Shown here: positions 1 to 4,804 of the stretch, piece after piece
How positions within the stretch are numbered: position 1 is the stretch's first letter
Layout of the letters: every line of letters starts with the position of its first letter
DNA from: Arcobacter sp. UBA7394
Lineage (GTDB): Bacteria > Campylobacterota > Campylobacteria > Campylobacterales > Arcobacteraceae
Reading direction: 5' to 3'
NCBI GenBank assembly: GCA_002470185.1
Contig: DKNG01000028.1
Span: 1-5,464, forward strand
DNA: 5,464 nucleotides
The notes under the pieces: generated by a model
Databases searched by the model: none
What the model was told of the DNA's origin: nothing
Seen by the model: only the letters and a program-made list of their open reading frames with translations
Translations under genes and position numbers: made by a program

Positions 1-360
1 GGAGTGATTTTTAAAATGAAAGATGATCCAAGAATTACTAAAATAGGTAAGTTCATTAGAAAAACAAGTATTGATGAATTACCTCAATTAGCAAATGTAT
101 TCTTAGGCAATATGAGTTTAGTAGGTCCTAGACCACCTGTAATTGATGAGGTTAAGTTATACAACATGGATGATAAAAAACGATTAGATGCAAAACCTGG
201 CATTACGTGTATTTGGCAGGTTTCTGGAAGAAGTAGTATTCCTTTTAAAGAACAGGTTCAAATGGATAAAGAGTATATAAAAACGCAATCTTTACTAAAA
301 GATATAGTTTTATTATTAAAAACAATTCCAGCTGTTTTATTCCAAAAAGGTTCTTATTAG
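1..360 (+). CDS. Polyprenyl-phosphate sugar-1-phosphate transferase, C-terminal part (5' end outside window)
   Basis: This is the C-terminal 119 codons of a bacterial sugar transferase (WcaJ/WbaP/GumD family), an inner-membrane enzyme that moves a sugar-1-phosphate from a UDP-sugar onto undecaprenyl phosphate and so starts exopolysaccharide or O-antigen repeat-unit synthesis. The reading frame is open from base 1, so the true start lies upstream; the in-frame GTG at 4 and ATG at 16 are internal codons. Family signatures visible in order are DPRITKIG (25-48), RKTSIDELPQL (58-90), SLVGPRPP (115-138), PGIT (196-207) and WQVSGRS (214-234). The C-terminus ends in the usual amphipathic stretch after the DKEYI motif. 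The residue after PGIT is usually Gly and is Cys here (TGT at 208-210), and the common NWSL motif reads TQSL. The sugar specificity cannot be read from this part. It marks the window as the edge of a surface-polysaccharide locus. Confidence 0.93.
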   Translation, partial: GVIFKMKDDPRITKIGKFIRKTSIDELPQLANVFLGNMSLVGPRPPVIDEVKLYNMDDKKRLDAKPGITCIWQVSGRSSIPFKEQVQMDKEYIKTQSLLKDIVLLLKTIPAVLFQKGSY

Positions 361-365
361 TGTAA

Positions 366-382
366 TTGCAATTTTTTTGCAT
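366..382. repeat. Small inverted repeat downstream of the sugar transferase stop
   Basis: TTGCAA (366-371) and TTGCAT (377-382) form a 5-bp stem, TGCAA pairing with TTGCA, around a T-rich loop, starting six bases after the stop codon. The outer bases TGTA (361-364) and TACA (382-385) can extend the pairing if two bases are bulged. The stem is short and AT-rich and the T-run lies in the loop, not after the stem, so it is a poor intrinsic terminator. It could be an operator for the STAS gene promoter or have no function. Confidence 0.2.
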
Positions 383-392
383 ACAAGAATTT

Positions 393-398
393 TATAAT
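393..398 (+). promoter_or_regulatory. Candidate -10 box upstream of the STAS gene
   Basis: A perfect TATAAT lies 22 bases before the STAS start codon, in the 60-base gap after the sugar transferase. No TGn extension precedes it and no -35-like hexamer has correct spacing: TTGCAT at 377-382 is only 10 bases away and TTGCAA at 366-371 is 21 away. Campylobacterota housekeeping promoters often lack a -35 box, so it is plausible, but TATAAT arises easily in sequence this AT-rich. The box sits inside a perfect 16-bp AT palindrome (390-405). If real, the STAS gene can be transcribed separately from the polysaccharide genes. Confidence 0.35.
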
Positions 399-408
399 TA
401 TAAAAAAT

Positions 409-414
409 AAGGAG
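409..414 (+). promoter_or_regulatory. Ribosome binding site of the STAS gene
   Basis: AAGGAG sits six bases before the ATG at 421. It is the strongest Shine-Dalgarno site in the window and fixes the start of the STAS gene. Confidence 0.8.
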
Positions 415-420
415 TTTATT

Positions 421-810
421 ATGTTAGAGGCAAAATATGAAAACAAAGGTAATATTTTAGTTGTGAGTTTAGAAGGTGAGCTTATGCTTGAAGATGTAAG
501 TAATTTAAAAAAAGAATTTTTTGAATATGAATCATCATACAAATATTTTTTATTTGATTTTAAAAAAGTAACAATGATTGACTCTTCAGGACTTGGTTAT
601 ATTGTTTTTTGTTTAAAAAAATTAAGAGAAAAAGATGGTGATGTTAAAATTCATAATTTACTAGATCAAGCAAAACTAATTTTTGAAATAACAAGAGTTA
701 ATTCAATAATAGATATTTATGAAAATGAGAGTGATGCTATTAATAGTTTTAAACTAATGGAGAATGACAATGAAAGCTATAATCAAAATATCAACGAAAT
801 TATCGCCTAG
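421..810 (+). CDS. Single-domain STAS protein (anti-sigma factor antagonist type)
   Basis: This is a 129-residue cytoplasmic protein made of one STAS domain (about residues 3-112), the fold of SpoIIAA/RsbV. These proteins bind an anti-sigma factor or other HATPase-type Ser/Thr kinase and are switched by phosphorylation of a conserved serine. Visible signatures are the N-terminal strand NILVVSLEGELML (11-23), then the FDFKKVTMIDSSGLGYIVF segment (45-63). Ser55, straight after Asp54, aligns with the phosphorylated serine of SpoIIAA. A later strand (DVKIHNL, 74-80) and the helix after it are also typical. The C-terminal 15 or so residues are Asn/Glu-rich, extend past the domain, and are encoded partly by the overlap with the next gene. 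No partner kinase or PP2C phosphatase is in the window. STAS proteins beside polysaccharide genes are known, for example SypA in the Vibrio fischeri syp locus, so control of polysaccharide synthesis is possible but inferred. Confidence 0.88.
   Translation: MLEAKYENKGNILVVSLEGELMLEDVSNLKKEFFEYESSYKYFLFDFKKVTMIDSSGLGYIVFCLKKLREKDGDVKIHNLLDQAKLIFEITRVNSIIDIYENESDAINSFKLMENDNESYNQNINEIIA
759..762 (+). promoter_or_regulatory. Ribosome binding site deciding the start of the beta-helix protein
   Basis: GGAG at 759-762, inside the end of the STAS gene, is only one base from the ATG at 764 but seven bases from the ATG at 770. That spacing favours 770. The protein from 770 begins MKAII, which also matches how nucleotidyltransferases commonly begin. 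Confidence 0.65.
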
Positions 811-1615
811 TGGGGAACTTGAGCTTCTAAGTAATAATCTATTAAAACTAAAGGTTTGTGGAAAAGAGCTCTTCTCTTATTATTTTGATTTTTTTAATGA
901 ATTAGAAGTAGATGAGATATTTGTTCTTGGAAAAGATTTGAATAGTTTTGTTGATGAGTTTTATTTATCTAAAGTTTTCTCTCCCAAAGTTAATTTTATT
1001 GAAAATGAGAGTAGTTTAGATTATGAATATCTTAATAGTCATGACCTTTTATGTATATATAATATCGGATTTATTTATACTTCTTTTGAGACAATAAAAG
1101 AGAAAATAGTTACTCTAAATCATAGTTTTGTTCTGAAAGAAAATACGTTTGAACTGAGTTATCACAAAAGTGGAGAATCTAAAGTTAATGATATAGACTT
1201 TATTAAAATAAAAGCTATTAGTTCCTTAGATAATTATTTAGAAGTACTGAATTATATTTTAAATCGTATAAATAGTGTGGATTATACATATGGATATAGC
1301 AATGATAATAATATTATTATTGGTAAAAATGTAAAGATTGCAGCAACTTCAAAACTAATAGAACCAGTTGTTATTCAAGATAATGTAAAGATATTGGATA
1401 ATTGTGTTATTGGGCCAAATGTAATTATTTCAAATAATGTAATTATTGAAAATAATACAAATATAAGCTCTTCAATAATTTATGATAATACATATATTGG
1501 AACAAATTTAGATTTACAAAATAAGATTATTGTTTCTAATAAAATCATAGATAAAAAAACTTTTTTAGTCTATAAAATAGATGAAAAACTCATATCAAAG
1601 AATATTTTGTTGTAG
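770..1615 (+). CDS. Nucleotidyltransferase-like protein with degenerate catalytic domain and left-handed beta-helix C-terminus
   Basis: This is a 281-residue protein from the preferred ATG at 770; an ATG at 764 is in frame but too close to the ribosome site. The N-terminal half resembles a sugar-phosphate nucleotidyltransferase: MKAII at the start, and a segment (about 24-54) that reads like the family's 'LLPVGGKPLIEY...GIDEIIV' stretch (LLKLKVCGKELFSYY, then VDEIFVLG). The Gly-rich GGxGTR loop that binds the nucleotide is replaced by KISTKLSPSG, and the metal-binding Asp motif near residue 98 reads IYNIGF, so catalysis is unlikely. Residues about 180-258 carry hexapeptide-type Ile/Val-rich repeats (IIIGKNVKI, VVIQDNVKI, CVIGPNVII, NVIIENNTNI, TYIGTNLDL), a left-handed beta-helix as in GlmU or mannose-1-phosphate guanylyltransferases. 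It overlaps the STAS gene by 41 bases, implying coupled translation. Role unknown: a scaffold, a regulatory partner or a sugar-nucleotide sensor are all possible. Confidence 0.72.
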   Translation: MKAIIKISTKLSPSGELELLSNNLLKLKVCGKELFSYYFDFFNELEVDEIFVLGKDLNSFVDEFYLSKVFSPKVNFIENESSLDYEYLNSHDLLCIYNIGFIYTSFETIKEKIVTLNHSFVLKENTFELSYHKSGESKVNDIDFIKIKAISSLDNYLEVLNYILNRINSVDYTYGYSNDNNIIIGKNVKIAATSKLIEPVVIQDNVKILDNCVIGPNVIISNNVIIENNTNISSSIIYDNTYIGTNLDLQNKIIVSNKIIDKKTFLVYKIDEKLISKNILL

Positions 1616-1623
1616 TTTAGTAG

Positions 1624-1629
1624 TATAAA
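1624..1629 (+). promoter_or_regulatory. Weak candidate -10 box before the histidine kinase
   Basis: TATAAA at 1624-1629, 27 bases before the kinase start, is the best -10-like match in the 41-base gap (1616-1656). There is no TGn extension and no convincing -35 box. The gap also has no Shine-Dalgarno sequence before the ATG, unlike most other genes here, and no terminator-like hairpin. The kinase may be transcribed by read-through from the STAS promoter. Confidence 0.2.
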
Positions 1630-1656
1630 ATAATTTAAATTCTGTTATTATTTAAT

Positions 1657-3066
1657 ATGGATTATTCAAACTTAACAAAAAAAGAATTAATAACTATTAT
1701 TGAAGAGAGCAGAAAAAAGGAATCAGATAAACATAGGGACCTTTTTTTATCTAATATTTCCCATGATGTAAGAACATTACTAAATGCAATTTATGGGAAT
1801 GCTCAAATTTTAGATAATGATAATACATTAAGTGTGAATAATAAAAAAAGCGTTAAAAAAATCATTAATGCTACTTCTCATATGATTGATTTAATTAACA
1901 ATATTATTACATTAAGTAAAAATAGTGGAAATGATAAGATCATACTCTCACAATTTAATTTAAAAGAACTATTATTAAACATATATTCTATTTTCAAAAA
2001 TCTTGCCTCATCAAAAGGTCTTGATTTTGAATTAAATACAAATATCAATAAAGAGTATATGTTAAAAAGTGATAAAAATAAACTTTTTTATATTTTATTA
2101 AATTTAGTTGGAAACGCTGTAAAGTTCACAGATAGAGGCTTTGTATCTATAGCTTGCAATATCTCAGAAAATAAAGACTCAATTGTTTTTGAAATTAAAG
2201 ACTCAGGTTCTGGTATTAAGAATGCGGATATTATAAATCTAAGTAATGAATACGTTAGAGGTGAAAATAGCAAAAATATTGATGGCTTTGGACTAGGCTT
2301 AGGTATTGTAAATAAAAACTTATCTCTTCTTCATAGTGAACTTAATATTGATTCAGAACTTAATAAAGGTAGCAACTTTTATTTTTCTATTAAGTGTCAA
2401 AAGAATAGTAAAACTTTTGTTTCAACTCAAGAAGATATTTTTGAAATACAAGAAATTAAATCTATTAAAAATTCAGATAGTTTAATGCCTGTAATCTACT
2501 CATGTAAAAAAGAAAATATAGCTATTTTAGATAGTTATTTTTCCTCAAGAAATATAAAGTATAAAGAAATTAATAGTTTAGATAAATTAAAACAATTTGA
2601 GATAAAAAATATCAACAATATGATTTTTATTGATATTGATAATATAAATTCTGATGAAATAAAGTATTTAGAACAATTAAAAGATGAAAGTAAAGATATT
2701 TCTATTGTTGCATTAACATCCCTTGTAATGGCTAGGGATTTAGCAAATATAAATAACATCTCAACTACATATATTGTAGAACCATATAGTTTTATTGATA
2801 TTGATCAGGTATTAATTATGTTTAGTAATCGTGAGTATGATTTTGTTCAAAAGGAACTTACGGAAACATCTTTTAATCTAAAAATAGAAGAGAAGTTAAA
2901 AAATAATTTAGTGTTAGAATCTAATTTGGGGAACTATAAAGTATGTAATAAACTTATACTAGAAATAGTTGATAAAAAAACAAAAGAGCATCTTCTAAAT
3001 TATTTAGAAGAGTACGAATTTGATAAAATTGTAGATATTTTAAGTAATAAAAAGAGTGAAATATGA
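1657..3066 (+). CDS. Soluble sensor histidine kinase with C-terminal pseudo-receiver
   Basis: This is a 469-residue cytoplasmic histidine kinase with no membrane segment and no sensory domain; only about 28 charged, helical residues precede the kinase core. The phosphorylation (HisKA) box is SHDVRTLLNAI with His36; the usual proline (RTPLN) is Leu41. ATP-binding boxes follow: N box LNLVGNAVKFT with Asn153, G1 box DSGSG (182-186), an F-box-like segment EYVRGENS (198-205) and G2 box GFGLGLG (210-216). All look functional. Residues about 277-392 look like a receiver domain: FID326 matches the phosphoacceptor position and ALT354 the switch threonine, but the N-terminal acidic pair is missing (VIYSCKKENIA) and the conserved Lys before Pro is Glu375 (VEPYS), so it is probably not phosphorylated normally. 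The tail (about 400-469) is helical and ends in a YEFDKIVDIL segment. The start lacks a Shine-Dalgarno site, but no other ATG lies before His36. The end overlaps the next gene by ATGA. Confidence 0.88.
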   Translation: MDYSNLTKKELITIIEESRKKESDKHRDLFLSNISHDVRTLLNAIYGNAQILDNDNTLSVNNKKSVKKIINATSHMIDLINNIITLSKNSGNDKIILSQFNLKELLLNIYSIFKNLASSKGLDFELNTNINKEYMLKSDKNKLFYILLNLVGNAVKFTDRGFVSIACNISENKDSIVFEIKDSGSGIKNADIINLSNEYVRGENSKNIDGFGLGLGIVNKNLSLLHSELNIDSELNKGSNFYFSIKCQKNSKTFVSTQEDIFEIQEIKSIKNSDSLMPVIYSCKKENIAILDSYFSSRNIKYKEINSLDKLKQFEIKNINNMIFIDIDNINSDEIKYLEQLKDESKDISIVALTSLVMARDLANINNISTTYIVEPYSFIDIDQVLIMFSNREYDFVQKELTETSFNLKIEEKLKNNLVLESNLGNYKVCNKLILEIVDKKTKEHLLNYLEEYEFDKIVDILSNKKSEI

Positions 3067-4094
3067 ATATACATAATAAAACAATATTAGTAGTTGATGA
3101 TACAACTGAAAATTTAAATATTCTAAAAAATATTTTAGAAAAAGATAATTTTGATGTATTTCTTTCTAAAGATGGAGAGAAAGCTGTAAAAATTGCTCAA
3201 GAAATTCTGCCTGATTTGATTTTATTAGATATTTTAATGCCTAATATTGATGGTTATGAAACTTGTAAGAGAATGAAAAACAATGAAAAAACAAAAGATA
3301 TACCAATCATTTTTTTATCAGCATTAACAAGCCCAAACGATAAAGTAAAAGCTTTTGAAGTTGGTGGTGTTGATTATATTCCGAAGCCTTTCCATGAGCA
3401 AGAGGTACTAGTGAGAGTAAAATCTCATCTTCAAACAAGTATGATTATTTCATCTTTAAATAATTTGGTTGAAAAATCATTTCATGAAATATATACACCT
3501 TTGAGTGTAATGTCTACAGGTTTAGAAATGCAGGTATTAGAGCATGGAAATACTAATTATTTAAAAAGTATAAAGTCAGCAATGAGATTACTTAATATAT
3601 TTTCTGATGATATGTATTATTCAATTAAAAAAGAAGTAACTCAATTTGAACCTCAATGGATTGAGTTAGAGCCTTTTATGAAAGAACAAATCAATTATTT
3701 ATTACCAATTGCTCTAAATAATGAAATGGATTTTGAACTAAAATCAAATATAGATAATCCGATGATTTTGATTAGTGAAATAGAACTAAAAAGAGTGGTA
3801 TTAAATATTTTATCTAATGCTCTTAAATATGGATATAAAAACTCAACAATAAATATTAAGATTGATATGAAAGAAGAAGGGTTTATATCTTTCTCCATAA
3901 GTAACAGAGGAAAAATATTAAGCAACCCTGATAAAATATTTGAAAAACTATATCAAGAGAATAGTGATTCTTTAGGTTTTGGAATAGGCCTAGATATAGT
4001 CGCATCAATTTGCAAAAAAAATGACATAGAAATTAATGTAACTTCTATAAACAATAAGACAAAATTCAAATTTACATATAAAGAGAAAAAATGA
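3063..4094 (+). CDS. Receiver-histidine kinase protein (N-terminal REC, HisKA, HATPase)
   Basis: This is a 343-residue soluble protein. Residues 6-122 are an intact receiver: acidic pair Asp12-Asp13, phosphoacceptor Asp56 (LILLDILMP), switch Ser86 and Lys108 (PKPF). A short linker leads to a kinase core whose His141 lies in SFHEIYTPLSVM. The N box is ELKRVVLNILSNALKYG with Asn252, and the G2 box is GFGIGL (305-310). The G1 box is altered: SISNRGKIL has Asn281 where most kinases have the adenine-contacting Asp, and lacks the second Gly. Asn at this site is seen in some working kinases, so activity is not excluded. An AAGAG site (3052-3056) lies six bases before the ATG, and the start overlaps the preceding stop by ATGA, giving translational coupling on both sides. 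The receiver is probably phosphorylated by another kinase, with the preceding gene the obvious candidate, and gates this core, which would then act on the downstream regulator (inference). Confidence 0.9.
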   Translation: MNIHNKTILVVDDTTENLNILKNILEKDNFDVFLSKDGEKAVKIAQEILPDLILLDILMPNIDGYETCKRMKNNEKTKDIPIIFLSALTSPNDKVKAFEVGGVDYIPKPFHEQEVLVRVKSHLQTSMIISSLNNLVEKSFHEIYTPLSVMSTGLEMQVLEHGNTNYLKSIKSAMRLLNIFSDDMYYSIKKEVTQFEPQWIELEPFMKEQINYLLPIALNNEMDFELKSNIDNPMILISEIELKRVVLNILSNALKYGYKNSTINIKIDMKEEGFISFSISNRGKILSNPDKIFEKLYQENSDSLGFGIGLDIVASICKKNDIEINVTSINNKTKFKFTYKEKK

Positions 4095-4738
4095 AGATTT
4101 TATTACTAGAAGATGAAATATCTTTAAATGAACATATTTCTAAATATCTTACATTGAAAGGCAATGATGTTGTATCTTTTGATGATGGATTAGAGTTATT
4201 AGATTGTACTAATTTATATGAATATGATTTTTTTATTTTTGATATTAATGTTCCTAATGTAAATGGTTTAGAAATATTAGAGTTTCTAAGAGATAAGAGT
4301 ATAGATTCTCCTGTAATTATGATTAGTGCCTTAGTTGATATCGAAGATGTAAAAAAAGCATATAAATTAGGATGTAGTGACTATTTAAAAAAGCCATTTG
4401 AATTAGCTGAATTAGAATTAAGAATGGAATCTATATTAAAACAATTTCATTTTACAAAAATTGTGGAACTAGGAGACGGTTACACTTATGATTTACATAT
4501 AAAACAGTTGTTTTCAAATTCAGAAGCAGTTGTTTTATCTAAAAAACAAAATGAAATTTTATATATTTTAATCAAAAATAGAGGAAAGGTTCTCTCTTTT
4601 TCAACTATTTCTGATTATATCTATGAAGATAAAATGAAAGACTTTCATACAATCTCTTCTCATGTGAGAGATATAAGAAAAAAGATAGATGTTGATTTAA
4701 TCAAAAATGTTAGAGGAGTAGGGTACTTATTAAAGTAA
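4091..4738 (+). CDS. OmpR/PhoB-family response regulator transcription factor
   Basis: This 215-residue cytoplasmic protein is the DNA-binding output of the signalling cluster. Residues 1-117 are a complete receiver: acidic residues Glu7-Asp8-Glu9, phosphoacceptor Asp51 (FIFDINVPNVNG), switch Ser79 and Lys101 (KKPFE). Residues about 125-215 form the winged helix of the OmpR/PhoB class: the VVLSKKQNEILYIL helix (147-160), NRGKVLS (163-169), the recognition-helix region HTISSHVRDIRKKI (186-199) and the closing wing NVRGVGYLLK (206-215). Length is normal for the family. It overlaps the preceding gene by ATGA, with a weak AAGAG site (4081-4085) before the start, which argues that the preceding kinase is its partner. 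Targets are unknown. The FecR gene that follows has its own promoter 11 bases after this stop and is the nearest candidate target; self-regulation and control of the polysaccharide genes are also possible. Confidence 0.95.
   Translation: MKILLLEDEISLNEHISKYLTLKGNDVVSFDDGLELLDCTNLYEYDFFIFDINVPNVNGLEILEFLRDKSIDSPVIMISALVDIEDVKKAYKLGCSDYLKKPFELAELELRMESILKQFHFTKIVELGDGYTYDLHIKQLFSNSEAVVLSKKQNEILYILIKNRGKVLSFSTISDYIYEDKMKDFHTISSHVRDIRKKIDVDLIKNVRGVGYLLK
4724..4737. repeat. Inverted repeat just upstream of the FecR promoter
   Basis: TACTT (4724-4728) and AAGTA (4733-4737) are perfect inverted arms around a 4-base ATTA spacer, at the end of the regulator gene and about 14 bases upstream of the -10 box of the next gene. 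A further TACT follows at 4740-4743. The position suits an operator, but OmpR-class proteins usually bind direct repeats and short AT-rich palindromes are common by chance here. Confidence 0.2.
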
Positions 4739-4748
4739 ATACTCATTA

Positions 4749-4757
4749 TGCTATAAT
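4749..4757 (+). promoter_or_regulatory. Extended -10 promoter of the FecR-domain gene
   Basis: TGCTATAAT is a perfect extended -10 element (TGn followed by TATAAT at 4752-4757), the best promoter match in the window, lying in the 66-base gap between the regulator and the FecR gene. Transcription would start near 4763-4765, giving a leader of about 40 bases. A poor -35-like TTAAAG (4730-4735) has 16-base spacing. A TG-extended -10 without a strong -35 is the usual housekeeping promoter form in Campylobacterota. No terminator hairpin separates the regulator from this promoter, so read-through is also possible. Confidence 0.6.
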
Positions 4758-4792
4758 TATATTTAAATTATTTTAGAAAGAAAATGTGATAT

Positions 4793-4798
4793 AGAAGG
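4793..4798 (+). promoter_or_regulatory. Ribosome binding site of the FecR-domain gene
   Basis: AGAAGG lies six bases before the ATG at 4805 and supports that start, which also places a signal peptide at the N-terminus. Confidence 0.65.
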
Positions 4799-4804
4799 CC
4801 TACT

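Noticed and set aside
390..405. Perfect 16-bp AT-only palindrome TTTTATAATTATAAAA as an operator
   Set aside because: It consists only of A and T in a region of very high AT content, overlaps the candidate -10 box, and has no second copy in the window.
764..769. ATG at 764 as the start of the beta-helix protein
   Set aside because: The GGAG ribosome site ends one base before it, which is too close; the ATG at 770 has normal spacing and begins with the family-typical MKAII.
721..1012. 12-bp direct repeat GAAAATGAGAGT at 721-732 and 1001-1012
   Set aside because: Both copies are inside coding regions, in unrelated contexts, and a match of this length is plausible by chance in AT-rich DNA.
1280..1560. 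AAT-rich stretch as a DNA repeat array or CRISPR
   Set aside because: The periodicity comes from the protein's hexapeptide beta-helix and Asn/Ile codons; there are no identical direct repeats with unique spacers.
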